Assembly: GCF_029407905.1 (NCBI RefSeq)
Contig: NW_026577926.1
Span: 496,001 to 560,000 of the forward strand
Direction: 5' to 3'
Length of the DNA: 64,000 nucleotides
DNA from: Bubalus kerabau
Taxonomy: Eukaryota; Chordata; Mammalia; Artiodactyla; Bovidae
Below the pieces are notes generated by a model that saw only the letters and a list, made by a program, of their open reading frames with translations, was not told where the DNA came from and made no database searches. Both the position numbers and the translations under genes were made by a program. Positions 1-10,547 of the stretch are shown here, piece after piece (position 1 is the stretch's first letter; each line of letters opens with the position of its first letter).

Positions 1-195
1 CTTGCCCGGAGCTCTCTGCTCAGGGACTGGTTCCCCTGCGCTGGGGCTGTGCTCTCCCTAGCCCAAACGCACCGGGGAAGGCCCCAAACCACATCCACAC
101 GACTCTACGCTGGGGGAGAGCTCCAGGGAAGCCCAGTCTGGCAGGCGCTTGCTGGGCACAAACGGAGGATCCCTCTGGCTGTGGTGCTGCCTCGC

Positions 196-209
196 CCAGC
201 CAGGGGCGC
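196..209 (+). promoter_or_regulatory. CTCF-like motif, one per monomer (weak)
   Basis: CCAGCCAGGGGCGC matches the vertebrate CTCF core CCAGCAGGGGGCGC at 12 of 14 positions by direct comparison. The two mismatches (CA for AG at positions 6-7) fall at usually conserved bases, so binding is doubtful. The motif is repeated in nearly every unit; it is altered near 14,325 and 17,690 (CCAGGGCCCCTGGG) and near 60,755 (GGGGCACTGGG). Confidence 0.3.
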
Positions 210-255
210 TGGGACCCTGATTCCCTCCGCCCAGCGCTTAGTCTGGGCGGCCAAG

Positions 256-265
256 CAAGCGCTTG
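256..265. repeat. 10-bp perfect palindrome CAAGCGCTTG (A/C type)
   Basis: CAAGCGCTTG is its own reverse complement. It is present in many A and C units and absent from B units, which read CAACCGCTTG (for example 25,147-25,156). Some A units (for example near 929) also carry the broken form, so the change is older than the B amplification but nearly fixed in B. Confidence 0.8.
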
Positions 266-374
266 GGAAGGCAGCCCTGGGCGCTCTCTTTGCCTGACAA
301 AGAGCTCTGCTTGCGGGAGGCTTTGGCAGTTTGCACACCCCCGGCCCCTGAGCCTTCTGCAAAGAGGCCTGGCT

Positions 375-1047
375 CCTAGGTCCAAAGGGAAGGCGAGAGC
401 GGAGCTGAGGCCAGCCAGGCGCCAGTCACGTCTCCCACACTCCCGCAGCCTGCTCCTTCCCGGCCGAGAACGCTAGAAGCTGGGAAGCGCTGGGCGAGGC
501 TCGCCCAGGCCAGAGCAGCCTCTCGGCCGGGGCTCTGCGCTACCGCGCCTGGGCGCAGAGCTGGAGCTCCGCCGCTCTGGCAGTTCACTGGGTCCTTCCC
601 AGTAACAGGCCTGCAACCCCTCTCTTCTCTCCGGCGTGCTGGGAACTGGGCTTCCAGGCCTGGGCACAGAGCACTTGCCCGGAGCTCTCTGCTCAGGGAC
701 TGGTTCCCCTGCGCTGGGGCTGTGCTCTCCCTAGCCCAAACGCACCGGGGAAGGCCCCAAACCACATCCACACGACTCTACGCTGGGGGAGAGCTCCAGG
801 GAAGCCCAGTCTGGCAGGCGCTTGCTGGGCACAAACGGAGGATCCCTCTGGCTGTGGTGCTGCCTCGCCCAGCCAGGGGCGCTGGGACCCTGATTCCCTC
901 CGCCCAGCGCTTCGTCTGGGCGGCCAAGCAACCGCTTGGGAAGGCAGCCCTGGGCGCTCTCTTTGCCTGACAAAGAGCTCTGCTTGCGGGAGGCTTTGGC
1001 AGTTTGCACACCCCCGGCCCCTGAGCCTTCTGCAAAGAGGCCTGGCT
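375..1047 (+). repeat. Reference monomer (first complete unit)
   Basis: This unit shows the internal layout shared by the others. It opens with CCTAGG (375-380), then a purine-rich GGGAAGGCGAGAGCGGAGC stretch and CAGGCGCCAG. A 19-bp palindrome follows at 490-508, then GGAGCTCC within a CAGAGC/GCTCTG stem, a pyrimidine-rich CCCCTCTCTTCTCTCC run, the CAAACGCACCGGGG segment, a GGATCC site, a CTCF-like CCAGCCAGGGGCGC, GGGCGG, and finally GTTTGCACAC and AGGCCT before the next CCTAGG. I counted about 39 CpG in it. It belongs to an A subtype carrying CAGTTCACTGGG in place of the common CAGCTCGCTCGG, shared with the unit starting at 7104. Both strands contain open frames, for example 376-771 on the minus strand, but these overlap one another and none resembles a known protein. 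Confidence 0.93.
490..508. repeat. 19-bp palindrome, one per monomer
   Basis: CTGGGCGAGGCTCGCCCAG has two 9-base arms, each the exact reverse complement of the other, around a single central base. It recurs in nearly every unit. The exceptions I saw are GCTCGCCTAGG near 8,572 and GCTCGCCCTGG near 62,396, where an arm base is changed, and GCGAGTCTCGC near 9,911, where only the centre changes. It could form a tight cruciform or bind a dimeric protein; no binder can be named from sequence alone. Confidence 0.9.
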
Positions 1048-3149
1048 CCTAGGTCCAAAGGGAAGGCGAGAGCGGAGCTGAGGCCAGCCAGGCGCCAGTC
1101 ATGTCTCCCACACTCCCGCAGCCTGCTCCTTCCCGGGCGAGAACGCTAGAAGCTGGGAAGCGCTGGGCGAGGCTCGCCCAGGCCAGAGCAGCCTCTCGGC
1201 CGGGGCTCTTCGCTACCGCGCCTGGGCGCAGAGCTGGAGCTCCGCCGCTCTGGCAGCTCGCTCGGTCCTTCCCAGTAACAGGCCCGCAACCCCTCTCTTC
1301 TCTCCGGCGTGCTGGGAACCGGGCTTCCAGGCCTGGGCACAGAGCACTTGCCCGGAGCTCTCTGCTCAGGGACTGGTTCCCCTGCGCTGGGGCTGTGCTC
1401 TCCCTAGCCCAAACGCACCGGGGAAGGCCCCAAACCACATCCACACGACTCTACGCTGGGGGAGAGCTCCAGGGAAGCCCAGTCTGGCAGGCGCTTGCTG
1501 GGCACAAACGGAGGATCCCTCTGGCTGTGGTGCTGCCTCGCCCAGCCAGGGGCGCTGGGACCCTGATTCCCTCCGCCCAACGCTTAGTCTGGGCGGCCAA
1601 TCAAGCGCTTAGGAATGCAGCCCAGGGCGCTCTGTTTGCCTGACAAAGAGCTCTGCTTGCGGGAGGCTTTGGCAGTTTGCACACCCCCGGCCACTGAGCC
1701 TTCTGCAAAGAGGCCTGGCTCCTAGGTCCAAAGGGAAGGCGAGAGCGGAGCTGAGGCCAGCCAGGCGCCAGGCACGTCTCCCACACTCCCGCAGCCTGCT
1801 CCTTCCCGGGCGAGAACGCTAGAAGCTGGGAAGAGCTGGGCGAGGCTCGCCCAGGCCAGAGCAGCCTCTCGGCCGGGGCTCTGCGCTACCGCGCCTGGGC
1901 GCAGAGCTGGAGCTCCGCCGCTCTGGCAGCTCGCTCGGTCCTTCCCAGTAACAGGCCCGCAACCCCTCTCTTCTCTCCGTCGTGCTGGGAACTGGGCTTC
2001 CAGGCCTGGGCACAGAGCACTTGCCCGGAGCTCTCTGCTCAGGGACTGGTTCCCCTGCGCTGGGGCTGTGCTCTCCCTAGGCCAAACGCACCGGGGAAGG
2101 CCCCAAACCACATCCACACGACTCTACGCTGGGGGAGAGCTCCAGGGAAGCCCAGTCTGGCAGGCGCTTGCTGGGCACAAACGGAGGATCCCTCTGGCTG
2201 TGGTGCTGCCTCGCCCAGCCAGGGGCGCTGGGACCCTGATTCCCTCCGCCCAGCGCTTAGTCTGGGCGGCCAAGCAAGCGCTTGGGAAGGCAGCCCTGGG
2301 CGCTCTCTTTGCCTGACAAAGAGCTCTGCTTGCGGGAGGCTTTGGCAGTTTGCACACCCCCGGCCCCTGAGCCTTCTGCCAAGAGGCCTGGATCCTAGGT
2401 CCAAAGGGAAGGCGAGAGCGGAGCTGAGGCCAGCCAGGCGCCAGTCACGTCTCCCACACTCCCGCAGCCTGCTCCTGCCCGGGCGAGAACGCTAGAAGCT
2501 GGGAAGCGCTGGGCGAGGCTCGCCCAGGTCAGAGCAGCCTCTCGGCCGGGGCTCTGCGCTACCGCGCCTGGGCGCAGAGCTGGAGCTCCGCCGCTCTGGC
2601 AGCTCGCTCGGTCCTTCCCAGTAACAGGCCCGCAACCCCTCTCTTCTCTCCGGCGTGCTGGGAACCGGGCTTCCAGGCCTGGGCACAGAGCACTTGCCCG
2701 GAGCTCTCTGCTCAGGGACTGGTTCCCCTGCGCTGGGGCTGTGCTCTCCCTAGCCCAAACGCACCGGGGAAGGCCCCAAACCACATCCACACGACTCTAC
2801 GCTGGGGGAGAGCTCCAGGGAAGCCCAGTCTGGCAGGCGCTTGCTGGGCACAAACGGAGGATCCCTCTGGCTGTGGTGCTGCCTCGCCCAGCCAGGGGCG
2901 CTGGGACCCTGATTCCCTCCGCCCAGCGCTTAGTCTGGGCGGCCAAGCAAGCGCTTGGGAAGGCAGCCCTGGGCGCTCTCTTTGCCTGACAAAGAGCTCT
3001 GCTTGCGGGAGGCTTTGGCAGTTTGCACACCCCCGGCCCCTGAGCCTTCTGCAAAGAGGCCTGGCTCCTAGGTCCAAAGGGAAGGCGAGAGCGGAGCTGA
3101 GGCCAGCCAGGCGCCAGTCACGTCTCCCACACTCCCGCAGCCTGCTCCT

Positions 3150-5550
3150 TCCCGGCCGAGAACGCTAGAAGCTGGGAAGCGCTGGGCGAGGCTCGCCCAG
3201 GCCAGAGCAGCCTCTCGGCCGGGGCTCTGCGCTACCGCGCCTGGGCGCAGAGCTGGAGCTCCGCCGCTCTGGCAGCTCGCTCGGTCCTTCCCAGTAACAG
3301 GCCCGCAACCCCTCTCTTCTCTCCGGCGTGCTGGGAACTGGGCTTCCAGGCCTGGGCACAGAGCACTTGCCCGGAGCTCTCTGCTCAGGGACTGGTTCCC
3401 CTGCGCTGGGGCTGTGCTCTCCCTAGCCCAAACGCACCGGGGAAGGCCCCAAACCACATCCACACGACTCTACGCTGGGGGAGAGCTCCAGGGAAGCCCA
3501 GTCTGGCAGGCGCTTGCTGGGCACAAACGGAGGATCCCTCCGGCTGTGTTGCTGCCTCGCCCAGCCAGGGGCGCTGGGACCCTGATTCCCTCAGCCCAGC
3601 GCTTCGTCTGGGCGGCCAAGCAACCGCTTGGGAAGGCAGCCCTGGGCGCTCTCTTTGCCTGACAAAGAGCTCTGCTTGCGGGAGGCTTTGGCAGTTTGCA
3701 CACCCCCGGCCCCTGAGCCTTCTGCAAAGAGGACTGGCTCCTAGGTCCAAAGGGAAGGCGAGAGCGGAGCTGAGGCCAGCCAGGCGCCAGTCACGTCTCC
3801 CACACTCCCGCAGCCTGCTCCTTCCCGGGCGAGAACGCTAGAAGCTGGGAAGCGCTGGGCGAGGCTCGCCCAGGCCAGAGCAGCCTCTCGGCCGGGGCTC
3901 TGCGCTACAGCGCCTGGGCGCAGAGCTGGAGCTCCGCCGCTCTGGCAGCTGGCTCGGTCCTTCCCAGTAACAGGTCCGCAACCCCTCTCTTCTCTCCGGC
4001 GTGCTGGGAACTGGGCTTCCAGGCCTGGGCACAGAGCACTTGCCCGGAGCTCTCTGCTCAGGGACTGGTTCCCCTGCGCTGGTGCTGTGCTCTCCCTAGC
4101 CCAAACGCACCGGGGAAGGCCCCAAACCACATCCACACGACTCTACGCTGGGGGAGAGCTCCAGGGAAGCCCAGTCTGGCAGGCGCTTGCTGGGCACAAA
4201 CGGAGGATCCCTCTGGCTGTGGTGCTGCCTCGCCCAGCCAGGGGCGCTGGGACCCTGATTCCCTCCGCCCAGCGCTTAGTCTGGGCGGCCAAGCAAGCGC
4301 TTGGGAAGGCAGCCCTGGGCGCTCTCTTTGCCTGACAAAGAGCTCTGCTTGCGGGAGGCTTTGGCAGTTTGCACACCCCCGGCCCCTGAGCCTTCTGCAA
4401 AGAGGCCTGCTCCTAGGTCCAAAGGGAAGGCCAGAGCGGAGCTGAGGCCAGCCAGGCGCCAGTCACGTCTCCCACACTCCCGCAGCCTGCTCCTTCCCGG
4501 GCGAGAACGCTAGAAGCTGGGGAGCGCTGGGCGAGGCTCGCCCAGGCCAGAGCAGCCTCTCGGCCGGGGCTCTGCGCTACCGCGCCTGGGCGCAGAGCTG
4601 GAGCTCCGGCGCTCTGGCAGCTCGCTCGGTCCTTCCCAGTAACAGGCCCGCAACCCCTCTCTTCTCTCCGGCGTGCTGGGAACTGGGCTTCCAGGCCTGG
4701 GCACAGAGCACTTGCCCGGAGCTCTCTGCTCAGGGACTGGTTCCCCTGCGCTGGGGCTGTGCTCTCCCTAGCCCAAACGCACCGGGGAAGGCCCCAAACC
4801 ACATCCACACGACTCTACGCTGGGGGAGAGCTCCAGGGAAGCCCAGTCTGGCAGGCGCTTGCTGGGCACAAACGGAGGATCCCTCTGGCTGTGGTGCTGC
4901 CTCGCCCAGCCAGGGGCGCTGGGACCCTGATTCCCTCCGCCCAGTGCTTAGTCTGGGCGGCCAAGCAAGCGCTTGGGAATGCAGCCCTGGGCGCTCACTT
5001 TGCCTGACAAAGAGCTCTGCTTGCGGGAGGCTTTGGCAGTTTGCACACCCCCGGCCCATGAGCCTTCTGCAAAGAGGCCTGGCTCCTAGGTCCAAAGGGA
5101 AGGCAAGAGCAGAGCTGAGGCCAGCCAGGCGCCAGTCACGTCTCCCACACTGCGGCAGCCTGCTCCTGCCTGGGCGAGAACGCTAGAAGCTGGGAAGCGC
5201 TGGGCGAGGCTCGCCCAGGCCAGAGCAGCCTCTCGGCCTGGGCTCTGCGCTACCGCGCCTGGGTGCAGAGCTGGAGCTCCGCCGCTCTGGCAGCTGGCTC
5301 GGTCCTTCCCAGTAACAGGTCCGCAACCCCTCTCTTCTCTCCGGCGTGCTGGGAACTGGGCTTCCAGGCCTGGGCACAGAGCACTTGCCCGGAGCTCTCT
5401 GCTCAGGGACTGGTTCCCCTGCGCTGGGGCTGTGCTCTCCCTAGCCCAAACGCACCGGGGAAGGCCCCAAACCACATCCACACGACTCTACGCTGGGGGA
5501 GAGCTCCAGGGAAGCCCAGTCTGGCAGGCGCTTGCTGGGCACAAACGGAG
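3150..5550 (+). repeat. Block A 11-monomer-offset duplication, left copy
   Basis: The ordered markers are CCGGCTGTGTTGCTG (3,540), AGAGGACTGGC (3,727), GCTACAGCGCC (3,903), the one-base-short GGCCTGCTCC (4,407), CTCCGGCGCTCTGG (4,606), CCCAGTGCTTAG (4,941), GGCCCATGAG (5,052) and GGGTGCAGAGC (5,261). All recur 7,397 bp to the right. The match ends where CTCCGGCTGTGTTG (5,555) faces CTCTGGCTGTGG. Confidence 0.78.
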
Positions 5551-7776
5551 GATCCCTCCGGCTGTGTTGCTGCTTCGCCCAGCCAGGGGCGCTGGGACCC
5601 TGATTCCCTCAGCCCAGCGCTTCGTCTGGGCGGCCAAGCAACCGCTTGGGAAGGCAGCCCTGGGCGCTCTCTTTGCCTGACAAAGAGCTCTGCTTGCGGG
5701 AGGCTTTGGCAGTTTGCACACCCCCGGCCCCTGAGCCTTCTGCCAAGAGGCCTGGCTCCTAGGTCCAAAGGGAAGGCGAGAGCGGAGCTGAGGCCAGCCA
5801 GGCGCCAGTCACGTCTCCCACACTCCCGCAGCCTGCTCCTTCCCGGGCGAGAACGCTAGAAGCTGGGAAGCGCTGGGCGAGGCTCGCCCAGGCCAGAGCA
5901 GCCTCTCGGCCGGGGCTCTTCGCTACCGCGCCTGGGCGCAGAGCTGGAGCTCCGCCGCTCTGGCAGCTCGCTCGGTCCTTCCCAGTAACAGGCCCGCAAC
6001 CCCTCTCTTCTCTCCGGCGTGCTGGGAACCGGGCTTCCAGGCCTGGGCACAGAGCACTTGCCCGGAGCTCTCTGCTCAGGGACTGGTTCCCCTGCGCTGG
6101 GGCTGTGCTCTCCCTAGCCCAAACGCACCGGGGAAGGCCCCAAACCACATCCACACGACTCTACGCTGGGGGAGAGCTCCAGGGAAGCCCAGTCTGGCAG
6201 GCGCTTGCTGGGCACAAACGGAGGATCCCTCTGGCTGTGGTGCTGCCTCGCCCAGCCAGGGGCGCTGGGACCCTGATTCCCTCCGCCCAACGCTTAGTCT
6301 GGGCGGCCAATCAAGTGCTTAGGAATGCAGCCCAGGGCGCTCTGTTTGCCTGACAAAGAGCTCTGCTTGCGGGAGGCTTTGGCAGTTTGCACACCCCCGG
6401 CCACTGAGCCTTCTGCAAAGAGGCCTGGCTCCTAGGTCCAAAGGGAAGGCGAGAGCGGAGCTGAGGCCAGCCAGGCGCCAGGCACGTCTCCCACACTCCC
6501 GCAGCCTGCTCCTTCCCGGGCGAGAACGCTAGAAGCTGGGAAGAGCTGGGCGAGGCTCGCCCAGGCCAGAGCAGCCTCTCGGCCGGGGCTCTGCGCTACC
6601 GCGCCTGGGCGCAGAGCTGGAGCTCCGCCGCTCTGGCAGCTCGCTCGGTCCTTCCCAGTAACAGGCCCGCAACCCCTCTCTTCTCTCCGTCGTGCTGGGA
6701 ACTGGGCTTCCAGGCCTGGGCACAGAGCACTTGCCCGGAGCTCTCTGCTCAGGGACTGGTTCCCCTGCGCTGGGGCTGTGCTCTCCCTAGGCCAAACGCA
6801 CCGGGGAAGGCCCCAAACCACATCCACACGACTCTACGCTGGGGGAGAGCTCCAGGGAAGCCCAGTCTGGCAGGCGCTTGCTGGGCACAAACGGAGGATC
6901 CCTCTGGCTGTGGTGCTGCCTCGCCCAGCCAGGGGCGCTGGGACCCTGATTCCCTCCGCCCAGCGCTTAGTCTGGGCGGCCAAGCAAGCGCTTGGGAAGG
7001 CAGCCCTGGGCGCTCTCTTTGCCTGACAAAGAGCTCTGCTTGCGGGAGGCTTTGGCAGTTTGCACACCCCCGGCCCCTGAGCCTTCTGCAAAGAGGCCTG
7101 GCTCCTAGGTCCAAAGGGAAGGCGAGAGCGGAGCTGAGGCCAGCCAGGCGCCAGTCACGTCTCCCACACTCCCGCAGACTGCTCCTGCCCGGCCGAGAAC
7201 GCTAGAAGCTGGGAAGCGCTGGGCGAGGCTCGCCCAGGCCAGAGCAGCCTCTCGGCCGGGGCTCTGCGCTACCGCGCCTGGGCGCAGAGCTGGAGCTCCG
7301 CCGCTCTGGCAGTTCACTGGGTCCTTCCCAGTAACAGGCCTGCAACCCCTCTCTTCTCTCCGGCGTGCTGGGAACTGGGCTTCCAGGCCTGGGCACAGAG
7401 CACTTGCCCGGAGCTCTCTGCTCAGGGACTGGTTCCCCTGCGCTGGGGCTGTGCTCTCCCTAGCCCAAACGCACCGGGGAAGGCCCCAAACCACATCCAC
7501 ACGACTCTACGCTGGGGGAGAGCTCCAGGGAAGCCCAGTCTGGCAGGCGCTTGCTGGGCACAAACGGAGGATCCCTCTGGCTGTGGTGCTGCCTCGCCCA
7601 GCCAGGGGCGCTGGGACCCTGATTCCCTCCGCCCAGCGCTTCGTCTGGGCGGCCAAGCAACCGCTTGGGAAGGCAGCCCTGGGCGCTCTCTTTGCCTGAC
7701 AAAGAGCTCTGCTTGCGGGAGGCTTTGGCAGTTTGCACACCCCCGGCCCCTGAGCCTTCTGCAAAGAGGCCTGGCT

Positions 7777-8445
7777 CCTAGGTCCAAAGGGAAGGCGAGA
7801 GCGGAGCTGAGGCCAGCCAGGCGCCAGTCATGTTTCCCACACTCCCGCAGCCTGCTCCTTCCCGGGCGAGAACGCTAGAAGCTGGGAAGCGCTGGGCGAG
7901 GCTCGCCCAGGCCAGAGCAGCCTCTCGGCCGGGGCTCTTCGCTACCGCGCCTGGGCGCAGAGCTGGAGCTCCGCTGCTCTGGCAGCTCACTGGGTCCTTC
8001 CCAGTAACAGGCCTGCAACCCCTCTCTTCTCTCCGGCGTGCTGGGAACTGGGCTTCCAGGCCTGGGCACAGAGCACTTGCCCGGAGCTCTCTGCTCAGGG
8101 ACTGGTTCCCCGCGCTGGGGCTGTGCTCTCCCTAGCCCAAACGCACCGGGGAAGGCCCCAAACCACATCCACACGACTCTACGCTGGGGGAGAGCTCCAG
8201 GGAAGCCCAGTCTGGCAGGCGCTTGCTGGGCACAAACGGAGGATCCCTCTGGCTGTGGTGCTGCCTCGCCCAGCCGGGGGCGCTGGGACCCTGATTGGAG
8301 GCCCAGCGCTTCGTCTGGGCGGCCAAGCAACCGCTTGGGAAGGCAGCCCTGGGCGCTCTCTTTGCCTGACAAAGAGCTCTGCTTGCGGGAGGCTTTGGCA
8401 GTTTGCACACCCCCGGCCCCTGAGCCTTCTGCAAAGAGGCCTGCT
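7777..8445 (+). repeat. Aberrant 669-bp monomer with micro-inversion
   Basis: The unit is four bases short. One base is missing at 8,109 (TTCCCCGCGC for TTCCCCTGCGC). At 8,297-8,301 GGAGG replaces CCCTCCG: the five bases are the reverse complement of the central CCTCC, with one flanking base lost on each side. One more base is missing near 8,441 (GGCCTGCTCC). It also has CATGTTTCCC (7,829) and CTCCGCTGCTC (7,970). These changes merge the open frames on the minus strand into one of 193 codons (7,875-8,456), which I treat as accidental. Confidence 0.85.
8270..8283 (+). promoter_or_regulatory. Strongest CTCF-like motif in the array
   Basis: In this one unit an A-to-G change gives CCAGCCGGGGGCGC, which differs from the CTCF core CCAGCAGGGGGCGC at one position only. 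It lies in the aberrant 669-bp monomer that also carries the micro-inversion. Confidence 0.3.
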
Positions 8446-10547
8446 CCTAGGTCCAAAGGGAAGGCGAGAGCGGAGCTGAGGCCAGCCAGGCGCCAGTCAT
8501 GTCTCCCACACTCCCGCAGCCTGCTCCTTCCCGGGCGAGAACGCTAGAAGCTGGGAAGCGCTGGGCGAGGCTCGCCTAGGCCAGAGCAGCCTCTCGGCCG
8601 GGGCTCTTCGCTACCGCGCCTGGGCGCAGAGCTGGAGCTCCGCCGCTCTGGCAGCTCGCTCGGTCCTTCCCAGTAACAGGCCCGCAACCCCTCTCTTCTC
8701 TCCGGCGTGCTGGGAACCGGGCTTCCAGGCCTGGGCACAGAGCACTTGCCCGGAGCTCTCTGCTCAGGGACTGGTTCCCCTGCGCTGGGGCTGTGCTCTC
8801 CCTAGCCCAAACGCACCGGGGAAGGCCCCAAACCACATCCACACGACTCTACGCTGGGGGAGAGCTCCAGGGAAGCCCAGTCTGGCAGGCGCTTGCTGGG
8901 CACAAACGGAGGATCCCTCTGGATGTGGTGCTGCCTCGCCCAGCCAGGGGCGCTGGGACCCTGATTCCTTCCGCCCAGCGCTTAGTCTGGGCGGCCAAGC
9001 AACCGTTTGGCAATGCAGCCCTGGGCGCTCTCTTTGCCTGACAAAGAGCTCTGCTTGCGGGAGGCTTTGGCAGTTTGCACACCCCCGGCCCCTGAGCCTT
9101 CTGCAAAGAGGCCTGCTCCTAGGTCCAAAGGGAAGGCCAGAGCGGAGCTGAGGCCAGCCAGGCGCCAGTCACGTCTCCCACACTCCCGCAGCCTGCTCCT
9201 TCCCGGGCGAGAACGCTAGAAGCTGGGGAGCGCTGGGCGAGGCTCGCCCAGGCCAGAGCAGCCTCTCGGCCGGGGCTCTGCGCTACCGCGCCTGGGCGCA
9301 GAGCTGGAGCTCCGGCGCTCTGGCAGCTCGCTCGGTCCTTCCCAGTAACAGGCCCGCAACCCCTCTCTTCTCTCCGGCGTGCTGGGAACTGGGCTTCCAG
9401 GCCTGGGCACAGAGCACTTGCCCGGAGCTCTCTGCTCAGGGACTGGTTCCCCTGCGCTGGGGCTGTGCTCTCCCTAGCCCAAACGCACCGGGGAAGGCCC
9501 CAAACCACATCCACACGACTCTACGCTGGGGGAGAGCTCCAGGGAAGCCCAGTCTGGCAGGCGCTTGCTGGGCACAAACGGAGGATCCCTCTGGCTGTGG
9601 TGCTGCCTCGCCCAGCCAGGGGCGCTGGGACCCTGATTCCCTCCGCCCAGTGCTTAGTCTGGGCGGCCAAGCAAGCGCTTGGGAAGGCAGCCCTGGGCGC
9701 TCTCTTTGCCTGACAAAGAGCTCTGCTTGCGGGAGGCTTTGGCAGTTTGCACAACCCCGGCCCATGAGCCTTCTGCAAAGAGGCCTGGCTCCTAGGTCCA
9801 AAGGGAAGGCGAGAGCAGAGCTGAGGCCAGCCAGGCGCCAGTCACGTCTCCCACACTGCGACAGCCTGCTCCTGCCTGGGCGAGAACGCTAGAAGCTGGG
9901 AAGCGCTGGGCGAGTCTCGCCCAGGCCAGAGCAGCCTCTCGGCCTGGGCTCTGCGCTACCGCGCCTGGGTGCAGAGCTGGAGCTCCGCCGCTCTGGCAGC
10001 TCGCTCGGTCCTTCCCAGTAACAGGTCCGCAACCCCTCTCTTCTCTCCGGCGTGCTGGGAACTGGGCTTCCAGGCCTGGGCACAGAGCACTTGCCCGGAG
10101 CTCTCTGCTCAGGGACTGGTTCCCCTGCGCTGGGGCTGTGCTCTCCCTAGCCCAAACGCACCGGGGAAGGCCCCAAACCACATCCACACGACTCTACGCT
10201 GGGGGAGAGCTCCAGGGAAGCCCAGTCTGGCAGGCGCTTGCTGGGCACAAACGGAGGATCCCTCTGGCTGTGGTGCTGCCTCGCCCAGCCAGGGGCGCTG
10301 GGACCCTGATTCCCTCCGCCCAGCGCTTAGTCTGGGCGGCCAAGCAAGCACTTGGGAAGGCAGCCCTGGGCCTTCTCTTTGCCTGACAAAGAGCTCTGCT
10401 TGCGGGAGGCTTTGGCACTTTGCACACCACCGGCCCCTGAGCCTTCTGCAAAGAGGCCTGGCTCCTAGGTCCAAAGGGAAGGCGAGAGCGGAGCTGAGGC
10501 CAGCCAGGCGCCAGTCACGTCTCCCACAATCCCGCAGCCTGCTCCTT

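Larger units (their letters stand above)
1..374 (+). repeat. Partial monomer at left edge
   Basis: This is the right-hand part of a monomer cut by the window start. It matches positions 674-1047 apart from a few bases (for example TTAGTC here against TTCGTC there, and CAAGCGCTTG against CAACCGCTTG). The array therefore continues beyond the window on this side. Confidence 0.95.

Noticed and set aside
20..60. GGTTCCCCTGCGC as a pol III B box (tRNA or SINE origin)
   Set aside because: The invariant GGTTCGA core is not met, no A box lies at a suitable distance, and no cloverleaf can be drawn.
241..250. GGGCGG as an Sp1 promoter element in each monomer
   Set aside because: It is a six-base core expected by chance in DNA this GC-rich, with no TATA, initiator or transcript evidence nearby.
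241..258. Possible CENP-B box in the TTCGTCTGGGCGG variant segment
   Set aside because: The CENP-B box needs TTCGNNNNANNCGGG. Here the required A and the terminal CGGG are absent, and I found no other match on either strand by eye.
376..771. Minus-strand open frame of 131 codons, present in almost every monomer
   Set aside because: It overlaps other long open frames on both strands of the same unit, resembles no known family, and is conserved only because the DNA is copied. The 673-bp period is not a multiple of three and there are no codon-level signs of selection: variants hit all codon positions and indels are tolerated. It is a GC-rich stop-poor artefact.
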